A DNA stretch of 64,000 nt from JASHUC01 sp035523875 (GTDB taxonomy: Bacteria > Pseudomonadota > Gammaproteobacteria > Steroidobacterales > Steroidobacteraceae): positions 12,169 to 76,168 of the forward strand of contig DATKPY010000039.1 in the NCBI GenBank assembly GCA_035523875.1. The letters run 5' to 3'. Each line of letters begins with the position of its first letter. The stretch's first letter is position 1. Made by a program: the position numbers and the translations under genes. The notes beneath the pieces are model-generated. The model searched no databases. It saw nothing but the letters and a program-made list of their open reading frames with translations, and had not been told where the DNA came from. Shown here in pieces: positions 46,644 to 54,710 of the stretch.

Positions 46644-47469
46644 GATGGGCTCACCTGAGCATCGCGAGGTTCTCGCGCGGTTCTTTCTCGACACCTACGT
46701 CGATTACACACCGGAGGACATTGCCTGGCCCAAGCTGAGCGGGGATGCGCTCGCGAAGCTCACGGGCCTGCCGTTCTGGCAGGAGGCCGTCGCCACGGAG
46801 AACGTCACCTCGCACACGGTCGCCGCCGCCGCGGTCATCGAGCCGGACCCACAGGTGCGCAAGGCGATCGAGCTGCAAGGCTTCGAGGAGCAGCGCCATG
46901 CGCGGCTCTTGGCCGCCCTCACCTCGCATTACCGGATCTCGATCGACTCACCGCCCCCATTCGAGCCGCGCTCGATCGAGAACGATTTTCTCTTCGCCGG
47001 CTTCGGGGAGTGCTTCGACTCCTTCTTCGCGTTCGGGCTGTTTGCGCTCGCGGGCGAGTCCGGATACTTCGCACCCGAGCTCATCGCGATCTTCGAGCCG
47101 GTGATCCAGGAGGAAGCGCGCCACATCCTGTTCTTCGTGAACTGGGTACGCTACCGACGTGCGCAGCTACCGCTTTGGAAGCGCCCGCTCTTTCGGCTGC
47201 GCTGCGCGCGGATCATCGCGAAGCAGGTCGCGAGCCGTGTGCGGACGGCCCGCACCCTCGGTCAGGGGCCCTCGGGGGGCTCCGCCGAGAACTTCACCAT
47301 GAGCGCTCATCAGGATCTCGGCCCGGACATCACGCTCCACAAGCTGCTGCGCCTGTGCTTGGCCGAGAACGACCGGCGCATGGCGGCGTACGACCTGCGC
47401 CTTCAACGACCGCGGCTCGTGCCGGCGATCGCGCGGTTTCTCTACAACGTCCTGCCCGCGAGGCTCTGA
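46618..47469 (+). CDS. Ferritin-like diiron protein in the hopanoid cluster, function unknown
   Basis: 283-aa soluble helical protein. Candidate iron ligands occur in two half-sites: Glu56 or Glu85 with Glu91-x2-His94 (GFEEQRHARLLAAL), and Glu131 or Glu147 with Glu166-x2-His169 (VIQEEARHILFFVNW). This is the four-helix carboxylate-bridged diiron pattern of ferritin-like oxygenases and desaturases. The start ATG 46618 has AAGGGG about 7 nt upstream. It lies at the end of the hpnI-hpnJ-hpnK run, over the hpnL remnant, and 9 nt from convergent hpnA. I do not recognise a named family; oxidation of a hopanoid or hopanoid precursor is an inference from context. Confidence 0.85.
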   Translation: MDAVATSLEMGSPEHREVLARFFLDTYVDYTPEDIAWPKLSGDALAKLTGLPFWQEAVATENVTSHTVAAAAVIEPDPQVRKAIELQGFEEQRHARLLAALTSHYRISIDSPPPFEPRSIENDFLFAGFGECFDSFFAFGLFALAGESGYFAPELIAIFEPVIQEEARHILFFVNWVRYRRAQLPLWKRPLFRLRCARIIAKQVASRVRTARTLGQGPSGGSAENFTMSAHQDLGPDITLHKLLRLCLAENDRRMAAYDLRLQRPRLVPAIARFLYNVLPARL

Positions 47470-47478
47470 TTCGGCGCA

Positions 47479-48465
47479 TCAGTCGAGGTAGCCGTGCTCG
47501 CGAAACCACCCGAGCGCATCCACGAACGCCTCGTGCGCCGGACGCGATCGAAACCCGAGCTCGCGCTCGGCCTTCGCGCTCGAGAAGAACATGCGCTTGC
47601 GCGCCATGCGCACACCCTCGACCGTGACGCGCGTGGGCCGCCCGCTCAAGCGCGAGTAGCCTTGGGCGAGGAATGCGATCGGCAGCACGAGCGCGTGCGG
47701 CAGGCGAATCCACGGTGGTCGGCGACCGACGAGCGTCGCGATCTCGCCCAGGATCTCGCGCAAGGTCAGATTCTCGCCCCCGAGGATGTAGTGCTCGCCC
47801 ACCCGCCCGCGTTCGAGGGCAAGGAGGTGCCCCTCGGCCACGTCGTCGACGTGTGCGACGTTGAGTCCGGTGTCAACGTAGGCGGGCGTACGGCCGCGCG
47901 CCGCATCGACGATGATCTGGCCCGTCGGCGTGGGCTTCACGTCACCGGGCCCCACTGGGGTCGCGGGGTTGACGATGACGAGATGCATGCCGCCTCGCGC
48001 CGCCTCGCGCGCAAGCTGCTCGGCCAAGAACTTCGAGCGCTTGTAGTGCCCGATCATGTGCGCAAGTCCGACGGGGCTGCGCTCGTCGCCGGGAGAGCCG
48101 TCCGCCGGCAGACCGATCGTCGCGACGCTGCTCGTGTACACGATCCGCTCGACACGCATGCGGCGGGCGGCATCGAGGACATTGCGGGTCCCCTCGACGT
48201 TCGTGCGATAGAGCTCGCGCGGGTCGCGCACGCCCAAGCGGTAGTCCGCGGCGACGTGAAACAGGGCGTCGCAGCCGGCGAGCGCCCGCTCGAGCGAGCC
48301 CACGTCCGTGAGATCGCCCGCGACGATCTCGAGCGGCAGCCCACGCAGGTTGAGTCGATTCGAGCTCATGCGCACGAGACAGCGCGTCTGCCAGTCCCGG
48401 GCGAGGAGCCGCCGCACGACCGCCGCGCCGACGAACCCGGCCGCCCCCGTCACGAGCGCCCTCAT
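47479..48465 (-). CDS. hpnA: Hopanoid-associated NAD-dependent epimerase/dehydratase
   Basis: 328-aa extended short-chain dehydrogenase. N-terminal Rossmann motif VTGAAGFVGAAVVRRLL; catalytic Tyr and Lys in HMIGHYKRSKFLAEQLARE with Ser/Thr in RIVYTSSVATIGLPADG; NPATPVGPGD follows. This is the pattern of HpnA, a sugar-epimerase-like protein common in hopanoid clusters, with a side-chain role that is not fully defined. ATGA overlap with the hpnG stop. Last gene of sqs-shc-hpnG-hpnA. Confidence 0.93.
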   Translation of the reverse strand: MRALVTGAAGFVGAAVVRRLLARDWQTRCLVRMSSNRLNLRGLPLEIVAGDLTDVGSLERALAGCDALFHVAADYRLGVRDPRELYRTNVEGTRNVLDAARRMRVERIVYTSSVATIGLPADGSPGDERSPVGLAHMIGHYKRSKFLAEQLAREAARGGMHLVIVNPATPVGPGDVKPTPTGQIIVDAARGRTPAYVDTGLNVAHVDDVAEGHLLALERGRVGEHYILGGENLTLREILGEIATLVGRRPPWIRLPHALVLPIAFLAQGYSRLSGRPTRVTVEGVRMARKRMFFSSAKAERELGFRSRPAHEAFVDALGWFREHGYLD

Positions 48466-49187
48466 GGCCCCGGCCCCCCGAGCTCCGCCTCGCAGAGCAC
48501 GCCGCTGCGCCCAAGCGCACGCAACGAGCCGCGCGCGGCGTGGTAGCGGTGCGCAAGATTGAGCAGCGGACCGAGCAGCCCCGGCTCGCGCGCGAGCGCG
48601 CGCAACAGCCGAGCGATCGACACCCCACCGCAGCTCGCGGCTGCCAGCACCACGGCGCGCGGCAGCTCATCGGATGCGGCATCGACGATCACGCGCACGG
48701 CGACGAAAGGCACGCCGCGCGCGCGCGCCACCTCGGCGACGGCGTAGCTCTCCATGTCGACCGCTGCGGCGCCGGTATCGCGGAACGCGTGCGACTTCTG
48801 CGCGCGAGTCTCGAGCGCGCGTTCGCTCGTGAGCAGCAGGCCGCCGGCGACGGGCCGCTCGGCCGCGAGCGCGCGGGCGATGCGCTCGCGCCAGGGCGCG
48901 GAGGTGGCGAGCGCGGGACCGCCGCTGCGGATGAGCGCCTCGGGCACGACGAGGGTGCCCGCGGCGAGTGAGGGATCGAGGCCTCCGGCGAGCCCGCAGC
49001 TTGCGAGCGCACCGCACCCCGCATCGATGAGCGCCGCAGCGCTGCGCGCAGCCGCCGCGCAACCGACGCCGCTCGTGGCGAGGCGCGCGCCCCCGGGCAA
49101 CGTCACGGATCCGGTGCGACCCGGCCACGGAGCGCCGAGCGCCCGGGCCTCGGCGGCGAGCGCTGCGACGATCCCGAGTGCCCTCAC
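48462..49187 (-). CDS. hpnG: Adenosylhopane nucleosidase/phosphorylase
   Basis: Purine-nucleoside-phosphorylase-like enzyme that removes adenine from adenosylhopane to give (phospho)ribosylhopane. 241 aa from GTG 49187, preceded by GGAGAGG. Family blocks: LGIVAALAAEARALGAPW, ATSGVGCAAAARSAAALI, CGLAGGLDPSLAAGTLVVPE and the nucleoside-site AAAVDMESYAVAEVARARG. It lies 55 nt after shc and overlaps hpnA. It acts directly downstream of HpnH. Confidence 0.92.
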   Translation of the reverse strand: MRALGIVAALAAEARALGAPWPGRTGSVTLPGGARLATSGVGCAAAARSAAALIDAGCGALASCGLAGGLDPSLAAGTLVVPEALIRSGGPALATSAPWRERIARALAAERPVAGGLLLTSERALETRAQKSHAFRDTGAAAVDMESYAVAEVARARGVPFVAVRVIVDAASDELPRAVVLAAASCGGVSIARLLRALAREPGLLGPLLNLAHRYHAARGSLRALGRSGVLCEAELGGPGP

Positions 49188-49242
49188 CCGCCTCTCCAGC
49201 TTACGGTGCCGCGGCGCGGTCGCTGCGACGGGTCCCCGGGCC

Positions 49243-51201
49243 TCAGTGGACGGCTCCGATGCGGCCGGCGTTGCGGTACGCCGCGAGCGCCCAGAGCGGG
49301 AAATACTCGCAGTACCCGTGATATTTGAGATAGAACACCCGCGGGAAGCCGGGTGCCGTGAATGCGTCATGGACCCACAGTCCGTCGGCGCCCTGCGTGC
49401 GCAGCAGCCATTCCACCCCGCACCGCACGCTCTCCGAGCGCGCCTCGCCCGCCGCCACGAGCGCAAGCAGCGCCCACGCCGTCTGGTGGGGAGTACTCGG
49501 CTCGGGCCCGCCGGCGCGCGTGCGATCCGCATAGCTGTCGTTGCTTTCGCCCCAGCCGCCGTCGGCGTTCTGCTTGGAGAGAAGCCAGCTCACGGCGCGC
49601 CGCACCGCCGGATCGCTGCCGCCGACCCCGGCCTGCGCGAGCGCGGTGATGACCGACCAGGTGCCGTAGATGTAGTTCGTGCCCCAGCGCCCGAACCACG
49701 GTCCGCTCGGCTCCTGCTCGCGGCGCAGGAAGTCGATCGCCCGCTCGAGCGCGGAGCGGTCCTGCGGGCGACGGATCCGTCCGAGCGCGGCGACCACGCG
49801 GCCCGTGACATCGCTCGTCGGCGGATCGAGCAGCGCGCCGTGGTCGGCGAAGGGAATCTCATTGAGGTAGTAGTGGGTGTTGTCCGCGTCGAAGGCGGCG
49901 AAGCCGCCGTTCGCGCTCTGCATGCCGACCAGCCAGTCGAGCGCTCGCGTCACGCACTCGGCGTAGTCGCCGCGCGCCTGCGCGTGGTCCATCGCCCAGA
50001 CGACAGCGGCCGTGTCGTCGAGGTCCGGATAGCTGTCGTTCACGAACTGAAATGGCCAGCCCCCGCCCTCGAGGCTCGGACGGCGCGCCCGCCAGTCCCC
50101 GGGATTCAGCACCTGAATGGCCTTGAGCCAGTCGAGCGCCCGCGCCGCCGCGGCATTGCCCGCCTCGCTCCCATCCTCGAGCAGCGCGAGGCTCGCGAGC
50201 GCGGAATCCCACACGGGCGAGACGCACGGCTGGCAGTAGGCGGATGCGCCGTTCACGACGAGCAGCATCTCGATCGCGCGCTTCGCCGTGAGGCGCCGCG
50301 GATCCTCGGGCGGATAGCCGAGCAGCACCAGCATTTCGAGCGCGTTCACCATCGCCGGAAAGATCGCTCCGAGGCCGCCCTCGCCGTTCAAGCGCTCGAG
50401 CACCCAGCGCTCGGCGCGCTCGAGCGCGCGCGCCCGCACCGCGCGCGGGATGAGCGGATCGATCGCACGCCCGACTCGATCGAGCGCGAGAAATACGCGA
50501 TTGAGGAAGCCCGTGCGCCGGAAGTAGTGGCGCTCCGCCTCCGGGGGCGTCGTGAAGAGCTCGCGGATGTCGATCGCGCGCGGATTCTTCGCCCGCGGCC
50601 GCAAGGAGGTGAGCACGAACAGCGGCACCATGACGGTCCGCGACCAGTAGGACACTTTCTCGAGGTGAAACGGAAACCAGCGCGGCAGCAGCATGATCTC
50701 CACGGGGATGTAGGGCACCCCGCGCCAGGGGAGCTGTCCGAACAGCGCGAGCGCAATGCGCGTGAACACGTTGGTGCGCGCGGCGCCGCCGTGCGCGAGG
50801 ATCGCCGCACGCGCGCGCGCCATGTGCGGCGCATCCGGGGAATCCCCGACGAGCTTGAGCGCGTAGTACACCTTGACGCTGCAGCTCAAATCGAAGCTGC
50901 CGCCCTGGTAGAGCGGCCAGCCTCCGTGCGCGGCCTGGTGCGCGCGCAGGTAAGCGGCGATCTTGCCTTCGAGGACGGGATCGATCTCGTCCAGGAAGTG
51001 CATCATCATGATGAACTCCGCAGGAATGGTGCAGTCGGCCTCGAGCTCGTACACCCAATAGCCGCGCGCGTGCTGGCGCGCGATGAGGGCTTCGCGCGCG
51101 GCCGCGATCGCCTCCTCCAGCCGCAGGGGGCGCTCCGCGGCGGTGAGCGGGGTGGCGAGCGTCGCGCTGCGCGCCTCCAGTGCGGGCGATCCGCTTCTCA
51201 T
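49243..51201 (-). CDS. shc: Squalene-hopene cyclase
   Basis: Membrane-associated class II triterpene cyclase that converts squalene to hopene and diplopterol. 652 aa, family size. The proton-donor DxDD motif is Asp393-Leu-Asp395-Asp396 in SYPDLDDTAAVVWAMDHA. Several QW repeats are visible (MQSANGGFAAFDADN, KQNADGGWGESNDSYADR), with QPCVSPVWDSALASLALLED and FYLKYHGYCEYFPLWALAAY near the C-terminus. It overlaps squalene synthase (ATGA), so substrate supply and cyclisation are coupled. Confidence 0.97.
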   Translation of the reverse strand: MRSGSPALEARSATLATPLTAAERPLRLEEAIAAAREALIARQHARGYWVYELEADCTIPAEFIMMMHFLDEIDPVLEGKIAAYLRAHQAAHGGWPLYQGGSFDLSCSVKVYYALKLVGDSPDAPHMARARAAILAHGGAARTNVFTRIALALFGQLPWRGVPYIPVEIMLLPRWFPFHLEKVSYWSRTVMVPLFVLTSLRPRAKNPRAIDIRELFTTPPEAERHYFRRTGFLNRVFLALDRVGRAIDPLIPRAVRARALERAERWVLERLNGEGGLGAIFPAMVNALEMLVLLGYPPEDPRRLTAKRAIEMLLVVNGASAYCQPCVSPVWDSALASLALLEDGSEAGNAAAARALDWLKAIQVLNPGDWRARRPSLEGGGWPFQFVNDSYPDLDDTAAVVWAMDHAQARGDYAECVTRALDWLVGMQSANGGFAAFDADNTHYYLNEIPFADHGALLDPPTSDVTGRVVAALGRIRRPQDRSALERAIDFLRREQEPSGPWFGRWGTNYIYGTWSVITALAQAGVGGSDPAVRRAVSWLLSKQNADGGWGESNDSYADRTRAGGPEPSTPHQTAWALLALVAAGEARSESVRCGVEWLLRTQGADGLWVHDAFTAPGFPRVFYLKYHGYCEYFPLWALAAYRNAGRIGAVH

Positions 51202-52379
51202 TGCGCCGAGCTCCCGTCGGAGGGGTACGGGGCGCTCGCAAGGGATGCGGAGACGACCTCCGCGCCAAAATCACGGGCCGCCGCCGGACGCTGCGCGGCG
51301 ATCGTCGCCGCGCGGCTGTGACGGCGCACCTCGGCGGGCGCCGCAAGGGGCAGATCCCGCGCCGTCCAGTCGAACAGCCGCATCAGCATCCGGTCGTTGC
51401 GCACCGCGAGCGTGGTCGTGAGCCGGGTGAGGGCCACCGCGGCGTGCGATACCTTCACCTCGGCTCCCGATCTGAACAGCGGATTGCGCTCGATGCGGCG
51501 CAGGGTGAGAGCGGCGAGACCGATGGCCCACAGGCAGAAGCGGCGGATTCCCGCTTCCCGCCTCGGGATGAGGAGCGTGAACGCGATCGCGTTACGCAGG
51601 TGTGCATGCGCGAGGCCGATCAACTCGCGCAAGCCTGCGGCGAAGCGTGCATCGGCTGCCGCCGGCTCCAGCCGCGCGAGCTCGACGCCGTGACGCGCGA
51701 ACAGCTCCTGCGGCAGCCAGCAGGCCCCGCGGCTGCGGTCCTCCCACATGTCCTTGAGGATGTTGGTCATCTGCAACCCCTGTCCGAAGGAGGCCGCGAG
51801 CTCCCGCAGCGCCGCGCGCCGCTCGCCGTCGAGCCGCGAGTGGCTGCAGAAGAGCTCGGTCAGCATCTCCCCGACCACCCCTGCGACGTAGTAGCAGTAG
51901 CTGTCGAGATCGCTCGAGCGGGGGAGACCGTTCAGGCTCGCGGTCTGCTGGAAGTGGTGCATGCCGTAGCACATGAGGTCGATGCAGCGCCCGATCGCGG
52001 CACGCTGCTCCGCGCCGAGCCGTGCGGTCGTGCGAATGACGCGATCCATGTTCGCGACCAGGTCCCGCTCGGCGGCGAGCGTGCGCTCGGAGAGCCGTGC
52101 GGCGACCTCGCGCCCGAGCGCCGCCGGATCCGCTCTGCCCGCGACCGCGGCGGAGAAGCGCTCGAGGTAACGAAAGGTATCCTCCGGCGAGACGGCCGGC
52201 TCGTCCTCGATGGTGTCGGCGATGCGGCAGAGGAGGTAGGCGCTCGTCACCGCACCGCGCAGGCCGTCGGGGAGCTGCGGGATGGTGAGCGCGAAGGTGC
52301 GCGAGACGTGCATCAGCATGTGCTGCTGATACGCCTCGTCGGATGCCTCCGTGAGCGGGGTGTAGGGTTGGCGCGCCAT
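51198..52379 (-). CDS. Squalene synthase (single-gene type)
   Basis: Condenses two farnesyl diphosphates to squalene. 393 aa from ATG 52379 (MARQPYTPLTEASDEAYQQH). First Asp-rich motif LLCRIADTIEDEP (Asp55-Asp59); second QMTNILKDMWEDRSRG (Asp210-Asp214). The Tyr-rich YCYYVAGVVGEMLTELF and MHVSRTFALTIPQLPDGLR are typical of squalene synthases of the eukaryote/Methylococcus type, not of the HpnC/HpnD pair. The C-terminal tail of about 50 residues is Ala-rich with no obvious anchor helix. First gene of sqs-shc-hpnG-hpnA; phytoene synthase is the nearest alternative, made unlikely by the shc overlap. Confidence 0.92.
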   Translation of the reverse strand: MARQPYTPLTEASDEAYQQHMLMHVSRTFALTIPQLPDGLRGAVTSAYLLCRIADTIEDEPAVSPEDTFRYLERFSAAVAGRADPAALGREVAARLSERTLAAERDLVANMDRVIRTTARLGAEQRAAIGRCIDLMCYGMHHFQQTASLNGLPRSSDLDSYCYYVAGVVGEMLTELFCSHSRLDGERRAALRELAASFGQGLQMTNILKDMWEDRSRGACWLPQELFARHGVELARLEPAAADARFAAGLRELIGLAHAHLRNAIAFTLLIPRREAGIRRFCLWAIGLAALTLRRIERNPLFRSGAEVKVSHAAVALTRLTTTLAVRNDRMLMRLFDWTARDLPLAAPAEVRRHSRAATIAAQRPAAARDFGAEVVSASLASAPYPSDGSSAQ

Positions 52380-52434
52380 CGGTGCGAACTTTGCTACGGC
52401 CACGCAATCGCCCGCAAGAGCCCCGTCGCGCGCA

Positions 52435-54705
52435 TCAGGGCGGACGCTCCGCGCCGTCGCGCGCGGTGGCCTCCAGTCGGTCGATCTTGCGCCAGCCGCG
52501 CGGCAGCACGGCCCCGCGCTGCGCGCGCTGTCCGCGGTAGTTCGCGAGCTCGGCTGAGGAGAGCGTCTTGTGCTCGCTGCCGGACCACAGCACGAGCTTG
52601 CCGCCGGGAGCGACGACGGCGACGCCAATCAGGTATTCCTCGCGCGCCGCCGCCCGCCGCGAGGGAACGTCGTAGAGCTTGTTGCCCTTGCCGCGCGGCA
52701 TCTCCGGCACCTCCGCGACCGGGAAGGTGAGGAGCTTCCCCTCGCTCCCCGCGACCGCCACGAGCGCATCGCTCGAGGGCACGAAGGCGGGCGGCAGCAC
52801 CAGCGCGTGCTGCGGCACGCTGAGCACCGTCTTGCCGGCGCGCCGATCGGTGATGAGCTCCTTCAGGCGCACCGTGAATCCGTAGCCCGCATCGCTCGCG
52901 AGCAGCCACAGATCCTCGGGGCTGCCGAGCATCACGCCGGCAAAGTGGGCGCCGTCCGGCGGATTCAGTCGTCCCGAGAGCGGCTCGCCCAGACCGCGCG
53001 CCGAGGGCAGCGAGTGGGCGGGCAGGCTGTAGGTCCGCCCGGTCGAGTCGATGAACACCGCCGGATCGAGGCTGCGGCCGCGGGCGAATGATTGGAACGC
53101 ATCGCCCCCCTTGTAGGAGAACGTACGCGGATCGATCTCGTGTCCCTTCGCCGAGCGTACCCACCCTCCGGTCGACAACACCACGGTCACCGGCTCGTTC
53201 GCGATCAGCGCCGTCTCGTCGATCGCCTGCGCCGCCTCACGCTCGATGATGCGCGAGCGGCGCTCGTCGCCGTGCTTCTGGGCGTCCTCGGCCAGCTCCT
53301 TCGCGACCAGCCTCTTCAGGCGCGGCTTGCTCTTGAGCAGCGTCTCGAGCTCCTCGCGCTCGGACTCGAGTGTCTTCTGCTCCTCGCGGATCTTCATCTC
53401 CTCGAGCCGCGCGAGGTGGCGCAGGCGCGTGTTCAGGATCTCCTCGGCCTGCTCGTCGGAGAGCGTGAAGCGCTTCATCAAGAGCGGCTTCGGCTCGTCC
53501 TCGCGGCGGATGATGCGGATCACCTCGTCGAGATTGAGGTACGCAACCATCAGCCCCGCAAGGATGTGCAGCCGCTTGGAGACTCTGTCGAGGCGGTGGC
53601 GCAACCGCCGCGTGACGGTCGCGATGCGAAACTCCAGCCACTCGGTGAGAATGCCCTTGAGCCCGAGCACGCGCGGGCGGCCGTCGAGTCCGATGACGTT
53701 GAGGTTGACGCGGTAGGCGCGCTCGAGGTCGGTGGTGGCGAAGAGGTGGTTCATCACCTCGATGAGATCCACGCGGCTCGAGCGCGGGACGATCACGAGC
53801 CGGGTGGGATGCTCGTGATCGGACTCATCGCGCAGGTCCTCGATCATCGGCAGCTTCTTCGCGCGCATCTGCTCGGCGATCTGCTCCTGCACGCGGGTGC
53901 CGGAGACCTGGAAGGGAAAGGCGGTGATCACCACGTTTCCCTCCTCGATCTCGTAGGTGGCGCGCGCCTTGAAGCCGCCGACGCCTTTGTCGTAGAACTC
54001 CTTGAGGTCCGCGCGCGCGGAGATGATCTCCGCACCGGTGGGCAGATCCGGCCCCTTGATGTGCTTCAGCAGCGCGGCCGTCGTCGCCTCCGGGTCCTCG
54101 AGCAGGTGGATGCATGCGGCGGCCACTTCGCGCAGATTGTGCGGCGGGATGTCGGTCGCCATGCCGACCGCGATCCCGGAGGTGCCGTTGAGCAGCAGGT
54201 TCGGCAGGCGCGCGGGCAGGATCACCGGCTCCTCGAGCGTGCCGTCGAAGTTCCCCTGCCACTCGACCGTGCCGTGAGCGAGCTCGGCGAGCAGCACCTC
54301 GGCGTAGCGTGTGAGCTTCGCTTCCGTGTAACGCATCGCCGCGAAGGACTTCGGATCGTCCTGCGAGCCCCAGTTGCCCTGCCCATCCACGATCGGGTAG
54401 CGGTAGGCAAACGGCTGCGCCATGAGCACCATCGCCTCGTAGCAGGCGCTGTCGCCGTGGGGGTGGAACTTGCCGATCACATCACCCACCGTGCGCGCGG
54501 ACTTCTTGTGCTTGCCGCCGGCTGCGAGTCCGAGCTCGCTCATCGCGTAGATGATCCGCCGCTGCACCGGCTTGAGACCGTCCCCGAGCGCGGGCAGCGC
54601 ACGATCGAGAATGACGTACATCGAGTAGTCGAGGTAGGCCTTCTCGGTGAAGGTCTTGAGCGGCTGGCGCTCGATGCCCTCGAAATTCAGCTCCTGCTCC
54701 TGCAT
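52435..54705 (-). CDS. parC: DNA topoisomerase IV subunit A
   Basis: Decatenates daughter chromosomes. 756 aa from ATG 54705 (MQEQELNFEGIERQPLKTFT). Active-site Tyr126 lies in FAAMRYTEAKLTRYAE. The quinolone-determining region reads HPHGDSACYEAMV, with the usual Ser86 and Glu90 (E. coli Ser80 and Glu84). Tower and coiled-coil segments follow, then a C-terminal beta-pinwheel. It starts 5 nt after parE, so the heterotetramer subunits are co-transcribed. Confidence 0.97.
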   Translation of the reverse strand: MQEQELNFEGIERQPLKTFTEKAYLDYSMYVILDRALPALGDGLKPVQRRIIYAMSELGLAAGGKHKKSARTVGDVIGKFHPHGDSACYEAMVLMAQPFAYRYPIVDGQGNWGSQDDPKSFAAMRYTEAKLTRYAEVLLAELAHGTVEWQGNFDGTLEEPVILPARLPNLLLNGTSGIAVGMATDIPPHNLREVAAACIHLLEDPEATTAALLKHIKGPDLPTGAEIISARADLKEFYDKGVGGFKARATYEIEEGNVVITAFPFQVSGTRVQEQIAEQMRAKKLPMIEDLRDESDHEHPTRLVIVPRSSRVDLIEVMNHLFATTDLERAYRVNLNVIGLDGRPRVLGLKGILTEWLEFRIATVTRRLRHRLDRVSKRLHILAGLMVAYLNLDEVIRIIRREDEPKPLLMKRFTLSDEQAEEILNTRLRHLARLEEMKIREEQKTLESEREELETLLKSKPRLKRLVAKELAEDAQKHGDERRSRIIEREAAQAIDETALIANEPVTVVLSTGGWVRSAKGHEIDPRTFSYKGGDAFQSFARGRSLDPAVFIDSTGRTYSLPAHSLPSARGLGEPLSGRLNPPDGAHFAGVMLGSPEDLWLLASDAGYGFTVRLKELITDRRAGKTVLSVPQHALVLPPAFVPSSDALVAVAGSEGKLLTFPVAEVPEMPRGKGNKLYDVPSRRAAAREEYLIGVAVVAPGGKLVLWSGSEHKTLSSAELANYRGQRAQRGAVLPRGWRKIDRLEATARDGAERPP

Positions 54706-54710
54706 GCGGA

